A stretch of DNA of 64,000 nt. It comes from Hawksworthiomyces lignivorus (lineage: Eukaryota > Ascomycota > Sordariomycetes > Ophiostomatales > Ophiostomataceae). The position numbers and the translations under genes were made by a program. Below, one piece after another: positions 1 to 11,936 of this stretch. Within the stretch, counting starts at the first letter, position 1. Each line of letters begins with the position of its first letter. Below the pieces are notes generated by a model, which searched no databases, had not been told where the DNA came from, and saw nothing but the letters and a program-made list of their open reading frames with translations. The DNA lies in assembly GCA_002917075.1 (NCBI GenBank), contig NTMA01000053.1, forward strand, positions 62,001 through 126,000. The letters run 5' to 3'.

Positions 1-331
1 AGATTATCTCTTAAAGAAAAGACGAACACCCACACAAAAATACACACAAGATGAAAAAGAAATTGAAATGGCACGCTCGCTCTTCTCTGATGAACAATGG
101 CCTCCCGACCAAAGCAAACCAGCAAAAGAATCTCCCGAGTGCTTCAAGAGTATCTCTGGAGATGCCTTGCTAGCTTCGTCCTTTCTCATTTTCTGTTCCC
201 TTTGCCTTTCCTTCTACTCCACCGCCCGTCTCATTCGCTTGGTATCGATCCGTAGGAAAAAGAAATTGTTGCATTTTTCTGGGTTTCGTCTATTTGTTAT
301 TCTTTATTTTTTATCTTGAAATCGTACGTCT
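1..331. other. Intergenic edge of window
   Basis: No gene is supported here. The stretch lies downstream of the minus-strand gene that ends at 332, so its right part is probably that gene's 3' untranslated region. Short open frames on both strands have no recognisable product. Confidence 0.5.
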
Positions 332-1469
332 TTAGATGTTGCCCGAGGCCGGCTTGATGGCTTGCATGGCCCGCTGTCTGAACTGGTCGCGGTACTTGAT
401 GCGCTCGATGGTGCCGAAGCCGATGGCGGCGATGCCCACGACCATCCAGATGCTGTAGATGATGAGGCCGATGGGGAACAGGATAAGCTGAACACCCGGT
501 AGGACGAAGGCGACGGTGCCGTTGTGCAGGCCATTGATGATGTCGTTGACGTTCTGCTGGGCCAGCGACGTGTTGGAGAGCACAATGGTGTTGCTGAAGA
601 TGCCAGCCACGAAGGCGGCCTCGTTGGAGGACACGTTGGTCGACACCGTCTGGCCGTTGTTACCGGTGCCCGTGAGAGTGACAGTCGGCGTAACAAGTGC
701 TTCGAGCTGGGCCCTGTGTGTAAATTTTGATTAGTTTTCCTGCAGATCAACTCCAAACGCGTCGCCCCCAAATGAAGTCCATCCTAAAAATAGAAAGGAA
801 AAGAGCGTACATGTTTGGACCCGAAGCCATCAGCTCCTTGCGGATCTGGCCGACGAACAGGTAGGTCTGCAGCAGGCGCAGGGTGCCGTTGCTCGCGGTG
901 GAGTCGACGGCGCGGCCGGCGACGAGCTTGGACGCGGTGGCCACGGAGACTGGCGAGACGGAGGCCCCCGCGTAGCTCAGGCCGACCTGGATGTTCTCGG
1001 GCGGGATGCCGGTGAACTCGCCGGAGGGTGTGGACAGCTGGAACAGGCGCAGGTCGGCCTCGAAGGTGCCGGTGGTGTTGTCGAGGGCGGGCAGGTTGTA
1101 GCAGATGCAGGTGCCCGACGGATTGGACGACTCGGGCAGCTTGGTCAGCGCCGAGTTGCAGGCGGCCGTGGCCGTGTCGTCCCAGGCCGTCATGTTGATG
1201 GTGCCGTCCGGATTCAGCACGACGCCGGTACCCTCCGTGGTCGTCATGATCGCGGCCGGCTCGAGCGTCGACGACTGCCGCTTGTAAAACACCCGCGGGA
1301 TGTTGTCCGCCGCTGCCCGCGCCACCATGTTTTCTGCCGCGTCGCCTATCCTCCGCTCCAGCTCGCTCGATGACCGCCCCACCAGGTAGCCCTCGGCCAC
1401 CGTTCCTGCAACACCGGCGTGGGCCTGGGCGGCGAGCGCCGAGGCCGCAAGAACCGTCTGCCAAAACAT
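332..1469 (-). CDS. Secreted or membrane-anchored protein of unknown function, 2 exons
   Basis: Exons run 1469-811 and 713-332, joined by a 97-nt intron (donor GTACGC, acceptor ending ACACACAG) that splits an ATG codon; the product is 346 residues. I do not recognise the family. The N-terminus looks like a signal peptide (MFWQTVLAASALAAQAHAG). A Lys-Arg dibasic site around residue 64 (FYKRQSS) could be cut by a Kex2-type protease. A Cys-x-Cys pair (GTCICYN), several Asn-x-Ser/Thr sites and one hydrophobic segment near the C-terminus (roughly residues 295-320, LILFPIGLIIYSIWMVVGIA) follow. The layout suggests a secretory-pathway protein anchored by a single C-terminal helix with a short basic tail. 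The ATG at 1469 is chosen because it gives the signal peptide directly. Function is unknown; it could be a cell-surface glycoprotein. Confidence 0.72.
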
Positions 1470-4400
1470 GGCTGAGAAAATTTTTTTGCACGCAGTGGAA
1501 AGAAATAGGTATTAGGTTGTCGAAACCGGCCGGCGGCGACTACACAGGGGATTCGATGTCGGTTCGTTGGGATCTCGCAAAGAAACGGAAAAGGCTGAAT
1601 AAAATGAACGTGGCGAGTTCGAACTGTAAGATGAAGAACAGCGCAGGCGAACTCTCAACCTCCCCCGAGCGAGAAGATTTGATTGCGGACGCTCGTATAC
1701 CAGATGGTGAGGAATTACACGCGTATTGTCGAATGGATCGGTATAGTGAGAGAAGAGAAGAGAAAAGAAGAGAGGAGAAGAGGGAAAAATCGAAGAAACA
1801 GAATAGAAAGGAGCGGAAGAAGAGAAGAGACAAGACCTGCCTGAGGGAACGACCGGCTTCCCGTGTGAATGGAAGGACCGTCCTTTTGGGAAGAGAATTG
1901 AAGAAACGATAGGGAAGAAAGGAAAGAAAGGAAGGGGAAAGACAAGAAAAGGGAACAGAGAAGACAAAAGGCCAAACAGACAGTGATGGGCGCATGGGGG
2001 GTGCGTACGAGACACAGAGAGGCACAGGGCACAGAGAAGTCAGTACGAAGTCAGGCGCAGACTCCAGATAGGGATGCTACGTCGCTGAGCATGGGGGTGT
2101 GGAATTGGGGGAGCACAGAAACAAAATCGTCATGCATCGTGAACCAAGACTAGGTTCAGGCTCTATAGCGGAGACAGAGACGAATGATTGACCTTTGCCT
2201 TGCAACGTCTTGCCTCAGGGCGATGGGGAATGGGTCGATGAGTGGACCATCTCTGGGACGGTACACAAATCCACCTTCACAATAAGGCAAAGGGAGACAG
2301 AGAGATGCGAGACAGGCCTACCAGTGCGTACTTCACGTAGTCATCTAAGTGGGATGCTACAAATTTAGATGAACAGCCGTGCAATCGTCGCAGCGACCAG
2401 GGCCAGACTGCCGGGGCTACGGCCGTGTGAGGTAACAGAAACGTAGCTGTCTAGGGAAGAAAGCCGCAATTTGGAAGAGAACCCTGGGCTAGGCAAGACA
2501 GAACAAGTGACAGAAGTGAGTCCACAGAGCGGGCGTCAGTGTCAGAGGGTTTGTTTGAGGAGGGGGGAAGAGTAGAACGCAGTCAAAATACGGCAGCAGC
2601 GTCGTCATCGTGAAAAGTATTGCCATAGTAGACAGAGGGCGGACGCAGGTACGAGTACAGAGATCACGCAGCTGTAGCAAAGAAAGTGAAAAGGGGCAGA
2701 CGTCGATTCGTTAGATCGACAGACGATGTAACACCACAGGTCTGAGCTTGGAGTGGGAGCTCGCGGTTTGGAAGAGGGACGAGGAGGGCAAATGGGTCTG
2801 CCAAGGCTAAAAGCGGATGGGTCTGGACCAACGTGAAGCATAATGCGCAACAAGTCCCTGTCCATTTTCGCTACTGGCTGCCATTGGCCAGAGCGAGGCT
2901 GAAATGGCACCCGCATTGTGGCGTCAGGGGTTGATTTTCTGGGCGAGGAGGCTCAAAAGCCACAGCAGAAGGAAAATCACTGTGGCTTGATAACAAACTT
3001 TTGACAGCTACCCACAGACAAAATCACAACACAGCCTCTTCACAGACCCCAAAGAAAACAATTATATTAGGTAGAGGCCTGCTCAGTGTCTACTATTTCG
3101 GTCCAAGCAACCTAGGGAGGAAAACAGATGTAAGATGCGACCGTAGAGGGGAGCAAGTGGCCAAAATTCTCATGGAAGACGAAACCAACTTCCAATATCG
3201 TTAAGAGAGCGCTTGACTGTTGTAGAGAAAAGTTTCATTGCTTGCGACTCGCGTAGAAGCACATTTGATTAGGAAGGGCATTCTCTGATTGCAATTACGT
3301 GGTTGCTGGAAGTTGGCAAACCCATGCAAATACAAGCCTCGTCTGAAACATAAGAAACAGTCAAGTTGCTGGGTGCCCTAGCAGGGCCTTGTCGCCATGA
3401 AACGCCTCCTATTTTCAATCTCCCCACCCTTGCAGCAGAGCAAGCCACCTGTGGCTGAAAAACACATGATAAAAGAGGGCGATGGGGAGGGAAACAAAAC
3501 GCTCAGGAGTTGTGCAGCTCGGCGTATTCTGCACGTAGAAAAACAATAACAGAAAACAGAGCCGCTGTACGTAAAAATATACCTGTAAATGCCACCTAGG
3601 CATATGACAGTTTGAGAGGGGTAGGTCGCACTCTGGTATGTGTAGGGGGGGAAGGCCCTGGGACCCAATTCCTGGCCACGCAACACATTACAGCATTCTT
3701 TTGCTTGTTTCTCGGCCCCTTGAATTAAACAAACGAAGCAAAACATTGCCGCCCCCTTTTCTCTTTCTCCAGGACAAGATTCATTTGAGAGAAACATCAT
3801 TTGCTATAATTTTATCTTTGTTTCGTGCTGGAGTCGTCACATTTTCGAGACGCAGGTGCGCGCATTTTGGTCCTGTCCAACTACCTGGTTTAGTCCCCTT
3901 CTTCTGGAGATGGCTCCCCCCTCATTCTGCAGTCTTTGTGTGAGCACGATATATCCACACGCCATCAGAGAGGAGGGCGCCACAACCACTTTTGGTGTTG
4001 GCGTCTTTCCTTATCTCGATTTCTCTGGTCTGGGTCGTCATCAGCAATGTCCGTGTGTAGATATGTTTCCCTGCCGGTACTTAGCAGCCGATGGAGGGAT
4101 GGACACCCACTACTCTCACCCAGAGATGTTCATTTCACGATCTAGATGGCTGGCGGCTTATGTCAAAGGTTGTTTGGTTCTGAAAGTTATCTATATACGA
4201 GCAGATTTCCACACAGTAGAGCTAAACTAAGTCTAAGCTACATAAGCTAGTAAAAAGAAAATACGCAGAGATGAAAATTGATGCAAGCCCGACTAGTTAA
4301 CGGAAACCGAGACTGTAACAAAGAGAAAGTGAAAAAAAAGCCCAAACCTTCCGCAAAGAGCAAAACACCGCAAACCAGGGTATTATCGCAAACCGGGCAT

Positions 4401-4610
4401 CCCTTAGAAACCATAAGCAATAGATAAAACGAAGGAAGAAAAACCGCTAGGGGGAAAAAGGGGCGTCTCCTTCTCTATCTCGCTTAAGAAAATAAAGTAG
4501 GTAAGAGGTAGGTATGTCCTTAAGGTAATGTAAGTATGATATGTATGTTATGCCATCAAATCATTCAGGTCATCCGTAGCCATGAATATATGCCCCTTCG
4601 TTATCTCAAA
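1470..4610. other. 3.1 kb intergenic region without a recognisable gene
   Basis: This separates the minus-strand gene at 332-1469 from the 3' end of the minus-strand glycosyltransferase at 4611. Open frames are short and low in complexity. The left part is purine-rich on the plus strand and probably belongs to the promoter and leader of the 332-1469 gene. Positions 4230-4610 are AT-rich and are probably the 3' untranslated region of the glycosyltransferase. I see no tRNA or transposon in between. Confidence 0.5.
1738..1960 (-). promoter_or_regulatory. Pyrimidine-rich tract (read on minus strand)
   Basis: On the plus strand this is almost only A and G, so on the minus strand it is a long CT-rich tract 270-490 bases upstream of the ATG at 1469. 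CT-rich leaders and core promoters are common in filamentous ascomycetes. The role is inferred from position and composition only. Confidence 0.35.
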
Positions 4611-6374
4611 TTATGCCCGCACCCGGCTCTTGATCCACAGTGCCGCCTTGATGAAGACCAGGTAGACGCCCACTAGGCCCCAGAAGCCCAGAATGACGCC
4701 CAGTCCGGCCGTTAAGCGGGCGTCCACCAGGCTCGTATCGAGGCTCTGGCTCCACAGCTGCCACGGCGAGAGAGGCTCGAACTTCTTGAGCTCGGCATCT
4801 GCTGCGCCGCTGGCGCTGGTGCCGGACGTGTAGCCCAGCAATGGCGTCCGCTCCTGGGGTGTCGAGCTGCGGCGGCGAGCAAGCACGAGGGCCTTCCGGT
4901 CGGTCTCGCGCTGCTCGATGGCGTCGACCATCCGCCATGCCACCGTGTTGTTGATCTTGTCCCAGGTGGCATCGCAGGCCTGCCGACGAGCGTTGATGGC
5001 CATCTGCTGGCGCAGCTGTGCGTCGGCAGTCAAGAGGAGCACCTTGTCGACGAAACCGTTGAGGTCTGCGGGCGGCACCAGGTAGCCGGAGACGCCGTGG
5101 TCGACGATGTCGCTGGGGCCCCCCTCGTCGCGGGCGATGACGGGCACGCCGCTGGCCATGGACTCCAGCACGACCAGGCCAAAGGTCTCGGTGATGGAGC
5201 AGTGCAGGAACATGTCGGCGGAGGCATAGGACTCGGCCAGGGTCTCGCCGACCTGGAAGCCGGCAAAGACGACCTTGCCCTTGCGCTGCAGGTCGGCGAA
5301 CAGCGCCTTCACCTCGTCCTCGACGGCAGTGTTGCGGTTGCCGCCCACAATGTACAACTTGAAGGCGAGGCCGCGGCGGTCGAGCTCGGTGGCGACGGCG
5401 GCCAGGAAGTCGAAGCCCTTCTCGCCGGCGATGCGGGCCACGCACACGAGGATAATCTCGCCGCTGGGGGCCAGGGTGCGGCGCAGGGACTCGCTGCGGC
5501 GCGAGGGGTTGAACATCTCGGTGTTGACACCGCGCCGCAGCAGCTGCATCTTGTTGGCCGCGACGCCATTCTTCTCGAGGTAGCGGCGCACGAAGCGGCT
5601 CGGGTAGAAGAGGGTCTTGACGGACGGGTGGCGGAAGAGGAAGCCCTCGACCTGCGAGAAGGCGTAGACAGCGATGTCGCTGAAGGGCGGCGGGAACAGG
5701 ATAGCGCAGTAGCCGGCCAAGTCCGTCTGGAAGTTGGCCAGCACGGGGACCTGGTTTTCGGTCGGCTGCTGGCGGACCTGCAGCATCACCTGGAAGCCTA
5801 GCGAGGCGGGGCTGGCCAGGTAGATGAGGTCGGGAGGGGAGCCGTTGAAGGTGCGGGCGTAGAGGGCGGAGAGGCGGACGGGGTAGACGATGGAGAGCTC
5901 AGGGTTGAAGGGAAGAGGGTAGCCGTGTATGCGGATTTCGGGGTTCCATGGCATGTCTCCTATTGATGGAGCTGTTGTTGCTGATGTGGATGATGAAGAG
6001 GCAGCAGCCGATGCGGGGTTGGGCTGTGAGTCGGAGGGCACAAAGGTGTTGACCTTTGTGTGGTTGTGGGGTGCGACGACGGCGACGTTGGCACCGTGAG
6101 CGCGCAGGTGGTTTACGAGCATCAGCGTCGTGCGCGACACACCGTTGACGGGGCCGAAGGATTCCGTGCAGAGGAGGATGCGCTTGCCGCGAAGCTTCTC
6201 CGGGAAGACAGAGAGGTCGTGGATGGAGGCGGCAGAAGCAGCAGAGGCAGAAGCGGCGGCCGCGGCCGCGGCAGCGGCAGAGGGAACAGAGGGAGCAGAG
6301 GCGAGCGATGGGCTGACCTCTGGGCCAGCGGCCGCACCGGGGAAGATCCCGGCGCTCTTCTCAACTAGAGCCAT
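4611..6374 (-). CDS. GT4-family glycosyltransferase, SQD2-like, with C-terminal membrane helix
   Basis: A single exon encodes 587 residues. After an Ala/Ser-rich N-terminus (about 1-55), a GT-B glycosyltransferase starts with KRILLCTESFGPVNGVSRT near residue 64. The C-terminal nucleotide-sugar domain has VARIAGEKGFDF near 312 and an E-x7-E motif with Glu396 and Glu404 (ETFGLVVLE), followed by GVPVIARDEGGPSD. This is the plan of GT4 retaining enzymes such as plant SQD2 and mannosyltransferases that act on lipids or glycans at membranes. A low-complexity Ser/Ala segment (about 115-138) interrupts the N-terminal domain. A hydrophobic stretch at about 562-580, followed by IKSRVRA, looks like a tail anchor. 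The substrate cannot be read from the sequence. Its divergent neighbour makes UDP-glucuronate, so a glucuronosyl lipid or glycan product is one possibility. The family call is firm; the specificity is not. Confidence 0.88.
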   Translation of the reverse strand: MALVEKSAGIFPGAAAGPEVSPSLASAPSVPSAAAAAAAAASASAASAASIHDLSVFPEKLRGKRILLCTESFGPVNGVSRTTLMLVNHLRAHGANVAVVAPHNHTKVNTFVPSDSQPNPASAAASSSSTSATTAPSIGDMPWNPEIRIHGYPLPFNPELSIVYPVRLSALYARTFNGSPPDLIYLASPASLGFQVMLQVRQQPTENQVPVLANFQTDLAGYCAILFPPPFSDIAVYAFSQVEGFLFRHPSVKTLFYPSRFVRRYLEKNGVAANKMQLLRRGVNTEMFNPSRRSESLRRTLAPSGEIILVCVARIAGEKGFDFLAAVATELDRRGLAFKLYIVGGNRNTAVEDEVKALFADLQRKGKVVFAGFQVGETLAESYASADMFLHCSITETFGLVVLESMASGVPVIARDEGGPSDIVDHGVSGYLVPPADLNGFVDKVLLLTADAQLRQQMAINARRQACDATWDKINNTVAWRMVDAIEQRETDRKALVLARRRSSTPQERTPLLGYTSGTSASGAADAELKKFEPLSPWQLWSQSLDTSLVDARLTAGLGVILGFWGLVGVYLVFIKAALWIKSRVRA

Positions 6375-8670
6375 CTCGGCGAATATATGGAGAGAGCAAG
6401 TGTGCTGTGCTGAGTGAGAGAAGATATGCTCGCACTAGAAGAGGCAGGCACACAGGCAACGTGTCGTGGGATGAGAAATTGATATAGAAGAAAGATGGAA
6501 GAGAGGACAAATCACTGATGGTTTCTTTTTTGACGACAGTTGGCAGCGCAGCCGGCGGCGTGCCACGTTTATGGTTGTTTACTTTCGCACATACTACCCC
6601 TCGGGTTGCGAGAACCTGAAGATGGTATTGGTCGTGTAGTTATAATTATATGCTCGGGAAGAGGTGCGGCGGTACCACGGGGGAACACCACAGTTCAGCA
6701 CAGAAGAAGAGAAAATAGAACAAGAGGAGAAAAACCTTAAACACGGCGCACGAGGTTGTATTTTAAAATTGGTTGGGGAAGATGGACACCAGATCGATCA
6801 TATCGGCTGCGCGACGTCATGGGCCAGGGCCACACCCCCTCTCTCACTCTCACCAAATAGCAGTAGCAGCCAGCCTAACGGGGAATGAGAAAAAGAATAT
6901 TAAGGGAAGGCAACTGGCGGGGGCCATTAAAGCCACTAAAACTACGGAAGGAAGGTACGGAAAAGCGTCCAGTCACAGTAATTCGGGGTCAGCTGATGGG
7001 GAAGAGCTGGTAAAAAACAGCACCAGAAGGAGGGGAGGGGTGGCTGGAGCGCTGCGCCGACGTGCTGCTTTGAGCCAGTAAGCGCGACATCGTGATAGCT
7101 GAGGCGGGCATGATTGGAAGGACACGCAGGGCTGGCCCTAAAAAAGGTTGAAAAACTGACCTACTTCTGTCCGCCAGAACGCCTGTTTTGTCTCGCGGCT
7201 TTCTGCGTGTCTCTTCTCTCTCTGCTCCTTTGTTCCGCTGGCTGCTCATACCGCTTAGGGAAGACCGACAGACGGAAAGAGGATGGGCAGGCGGCGTGAA
7301 AGAGGGCGCGATTGCCGAAAAGAAATGCGCTTCTGCATGGATTGACCACGGCCAAACTGCTTCTTTTTCTTCTTTCATCCTCTTTTCTTCCCATTTTCCG
7401 GCCTGTTTTCGCGGCTTTGTGAGACGTACGCTTGTCGCCTCCCCGCCTTTTTGATGGCCACTTGTATGCAGTTGGGTGGAGGGGTGAGCCAAAACGGCCA
7501 ATATCCTCCTTCTTTTGCCTGCTGGAGCTTAAGCAGCACAGATTGCGTTACTGGAGCTTATCGTTGAGACCTTGGACCAGGGGAGCAAATCAGATGCGTC
7601 AGACCGTCAGCGTGGTTGGGGCTCGTGACCAATCATACGACGTTTCTGCCGCACACTTGGATCCCAAGGCTGAGAAACGAGCTCTTTGCATGTAGACCAT
7701 GCGTCCGCGGATCTGCAGTCTAGAGAGAGAGAGACAAAGCAGGCTCATCCGCACAAAGCGAAAAAGAATGACTCTGCACTACGGACATTGCTCCGTACGT
7801 TTGAGCATACGGCTTAGCGGTTTTGGCTGGTTTCTCTCAACGGAATGACTTGTTCTGCAAAATGATTTGTGCATGTGCAATAGCCACATTACGTCGAATA
7901 GGCTTCACCCTTTCGGTCCCCGTGCTTGCGGTCGTTGGCTCTCGATGTCGCCTAACTACAGCGCTGGATTTCTTTTTTTGCTTTTGCCCCGTTCACTTTG
8001 CGTATTGACGGCACACTTTCCCCTCTTCTAATTCCGGAGTCAAGTCCTATTTCGCCTCTTTCTTTCGACAGCGGCATCGTGAGTCGCCACAATTCCGATG
8101 GTTTTCGCCAAGACGAGAAGAGACGGGCTTGCCGTGTGGGATAACCGATAAGAATGACGGGCGAGCTTTATCAACATGTGCCCCAATTATAGCTTAAGTA
8201 AAGACGGAGGACGGTTTGTGACATGGAGGGACGACGGAGCGCACTGGCCAAGCCTTGCCCCGGCCAGGCTTTTGCTCCATAACTTTGACAGGCATAACTC
8301 TAATCTCTAATTCGCATGTCCCTCTTCCCTCTGCTGGTGTACGACTTCTATGTAGGCTTATTACATGTAGCTTTACCTCGTTCAAAATCCGCCACCGGTC
8401 AGCCAGCCTTCACCGTGACTCTTTCTCACAGCCGACCTCAGCCTCCTTTCTCTTATTCTCGTGATAGCAAGTGTGTGCCATCAGCCATCGTGCTTACCTG
8501 TGTTGATGGGAGAGAGGGATAGAGAGATAGAGAGACAAGGGGATAGAGAAGAGGAGAGAGAAGCCTGTTTGGCGGGCACGTGATAGAATGAAGGGATACG
8601 AAACAAAGAGCACAGCCAAAAAAATAGACGTGCGGCAGGAAACAAGGAACGGAAGAACAAGAACTACGAT

Positions 8671-8700
8671 GGCGGCGGCGGCGGCGGCGGCGGCGACGGC
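8671..8700. repeat. GGC trinucleotide microsatellite
   Basis: About eight perfect GGC units are followed by GAC GGC. They are not in a supported gene. Confidence 0.85.
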
Positions 8701-10329
8701 AATGAAGTCGGAAAATTAAAACAGGCCACACAAAGAGGAAAGCGCCGGGTTACTCAATTTTAACTGCTGTTGAGGTTGCGGTGGCCCATCTACCCGATGT
8801 CGTGCTCTCAATGGGACGCAGCAGCTTAATGCCTCTCAATGAACACAACAACGCCGTCTCCAAGAAGCAGGTCCCACAAATCATAAATTGCCCATCTTCC
8901 TCCTACCAAGGCACCGCGCGTCGCACCACGAAAATCATCATCCGCTCAGGGGCTTGAGGCCAAGAAAGCCCCCCAAAGCGGAATGCGGGCCAGAGTCGCT
9001 GTGGCTCACGCGCTAGCAATAGCTGGGTCACGCTAATTCAGACATATTATTTGTGTGTGCTTTCTATTGGATCATCAGATCGGGATTAGCGCGCATTTTT
9101 TTTTTTTTTTCCTTCTCCTGAGCTTGGGAAAATGGATAATTTTTTCGTCAGTAATCTCGCCCATTCAGATCGACGCGTGTGGGAAGCTTTCGGAAAGTGA
9201 TTGCTACCTCGTTTGGGTGAAGAAATAATCGCCGTTGACGGATGAAAAGTGACAGAAACAGCACCGAAACAGGTCCGTAAAATATCGAGGCGGACACGCT
9301 GGAAAAGCCATACCTAGCCGATCACCATGAACACGGATTCCATTGCTCGTAATCGCAGATAGCAAGATGCACAGAGCTGAAAAGAATGGGCCAAGCTGAA
9401 TATTCAATACAATATGCACATATACGAATGCACGAATGCATGAGTGATTGTGATTACGAAGTTTTGTTGGGGAGGGATCCAAGCCGCCTTTTTCACTAAA
9501 TGATAAATCCTCTGGCCGCCGCACAAAGGCGAGCCCCTTTCCCTTTCCGCCTCTCACTAGAATACAACGGACGAAGCCTTAGCCTTGCTGCTTGTTCCTA
9601 GCTCTCTCCTTTTTCCCTGTCCTTCTGCTGGTCTGTTCCGCCTCATCCAACCCGGTAAAAAGAAAAGCCACTAATAATTTCTTGTTTGTCCCTCCCCCTG
9701 GATCCCTAGAGTTCCGTATATCGATTTTGCATATGCTTATCTTATATGCTTGGAAATGGAAATAATGATGGTATGTAGGAGGGATCAATATTGGCTGCCA
9801 ACCGCCTGTGGTTCGCTGTTCTCGTAAAAAAAAAAATGCAGCGGTGACTACAGGTCCCAGTACGGCCAGAACGAGCTCTTGGGCGTTGTGGTTCCTGTGT
9901 TCTCGTGCAAATAATGTGCCACCAACATCCTCTCAATTGTTGCCGTAGTCGCTCTCCCTACCCGCAAAGCCTTCTATGTCTAATTTGAAGGCTGAGAAAT
10001 ACCCAAACGAGCCAGACAAGGAAAATAAAAACGACTGACTTTATTGGGTTACTTGTGACAAGTTCTTGTCCTAAAGTAATGCCACACTCAACAATACGAC
10101 AAAGGCGAGACTCTGTGTGATTTAATACGAGCGCCAAGCTCATACCAGTGACATTCCAACGTGGCTGCTTTCCAAAAGGTCGATTTCTTGATGTATCTTT
10201 TATCGCCTCTGCAGCTGATCCCCTCTCCACACACCCTTCCTCACCGTCCCTTGGGCTAGGAGCGAAGTAATTAGTTCGACGGCATCTTGGCTCTCACTGG
10301 CGCTGCAGGCAATTGTTGCGTGTTAGTCT

Positions 10330-10800
10330 GGTCTTTCTGTCTGTCTGTTGTCTCCTATCGCCTTTTGTGTCCCCTTTCAACAGTTCGTCTCTTTTGTCTC
10401 ACTTCTCCTTTTTTCTTCTTTTCTCGTTCTCTGGCTTGCTCTCACGACCTCCCTTTCCCCCCTCCTCAACGGTCTTGACGGCTTCTCTTGATCAACAGGG
10501 AGAGAGGATCACATCGTTCTCCCTTGTCCTCGATCCCTTCTTGTTCTTCCCACCCCTTGCATCTGCGATCTCTCTAAAAGTACTGGGAGAAAACAGGCAG
10601 GCTCCCCTTGTCTCACACATTCTCATTTCTTCTTCACTTCTAGCAGCGTTGCTTCGCAGACGCGTCACACACCCCCCTGACCTGTGTTGCGTGACCCTCA
10701 TCAAGCTTTTGCTTTTATTTCTTTCGCCTTATCTAGAGGCGCATCTGCCGCTCTTTTCCCTGCCCTGGTCCCCTTACCCTCCCACTTTCGCTTTCTCTCA
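10330..10800 (+). promoter_or_regulatory. Pyrimidine-rich leader or core promoter of UGDH
   Basis: This CT-rich tract ends about 190 bases before the UGDH ATG. Such tracts are common around the transcription starts of strongly expressed genes in filamentous fungi. Assignment is by composition and position only; the transcription start is not visible. Confidence 0.4.
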
Positions 10801-10986
10801 GCTTTCCCAATTAGGGGCGCCTCACCGTGGCCTGTGGATACCCCTATTTTCTTTGTTAGCTCTTGGAGGAAAGAGCTACCGGCATACACACGTGTCCACA
10901 GTTAAATCGGTTTATCTGCCCACAACTTGCTTTGATCTTTCTTGCAACAAACAGACAAGCCGCTCCAGGTCCATCTGCAAAGCATC

Positions 10987-11891
10987 ATGGCCTCTGGCAT
11001 CCGCCCAAACCTTGTCGACACCGAAGAAAACCCCGTCCTGGATAGCTCCACCGCCCCGACGACGCCTGAGGGCAGCATGTCGTTCAGCCCTGTTATGCGT
11101 CCCCTGCGGGCCGCCGCCGACGTCTCTGACGAGGAGGCCACCAACGGCAACGGTGCCCCGCGCACCAACGGCAGCCACACGGGCAACGGCACCGTCGTGA
11201 CCAGCCAGGTCCCGGCGATCCGCACCATCTGCTGTGTTGGCGCCGGCTATGTTGGTATGCGAGGCCCAGCCAGAGCAGAGCTTCTGCTTCTGTTTCTCTT
11301 CGTCTTCTTGTGACTGCTGTCTGCGAGACTCGTAACTGACCATCTCTTTTTCTCTTGTCTTCCTTTGCAGGCGGTCCCACTGCCTCTGTTATCGCGTTCC
11401 AGAACCCCCACATCCGCGTTGCTGTTGTGGACAAGGATCCCACCCGCATTCGGCGCTGGAACTCCCGCCATCCTCCCATCTACGAGCCTGGCCTGGCTGA
11501 CATTGTCCGCATCGCCCGTGATGGGTCCCGCGAGACCACTGTCACCAGCGGCGAGTCCACCGTGACCATTCCCTCGCGCACGCCCAACCTCTTCTTCTCC
11601 ACCGAGATCTCCCGCTGGATTGGCGAGGCTGACCTCGTCCTCATTGCCGTCAACACTCCCACCAAGTACCGTGGTGCCGGCGCTGGCAGCGCCACCGATA
11701 TGACCGCCTTTGAGGCTGTCACCGGTGACGTTGCTCAGTACGCCCGCCCCGGTGCCATTATCGTGGAGAAGTCCACCGTGCCTTGCCGCACGGCCCAGCT
11801 CATGCAGGAGACGGTAAGCCAGCCATTCCCCCAAAGAGCAGCTCAAAAAGCACAAGAGAAGCACAAGCATTCTCTACGGAGACTTGAGTTT

Positions 11892-11936
<45 letters not shown>

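Larger units (their letters stand above)
6375..10986. other. 4.6 kb divergent intergenic region
   Basis: This lies between the divergent starts of the glycosyltransferase (6374, minus) and UGDH (10987, plus). It is the longest gene-free stretch in the window. I see no protein family, tRNA or repeat family. It has several CT-rich tracts, a GGC microsatellite at 8671 and a 14-base T run near 9097-9110. A 295-codon open frame at 10313-11200 overlaps UGDH in another frame and looks like pyrimidine-rich leader rather than coding sequence. The region could hold long leaders, spliced untranslated exons or non-coding transcripts, but none is shown by sequence alone. Confidence 0.5.

Noticed and set aside
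10313..11200. 295-codon plus-strand open frame upstream of and overlapping UGDH
   Set aside because: It lies in a pyrimidine-rich leader, encodes Ser/Leu/Phe/Pro-rich low complexity and overlaps UGDH exon 1 in another frame. It could be an upstream ORF but is not supported as a gene.
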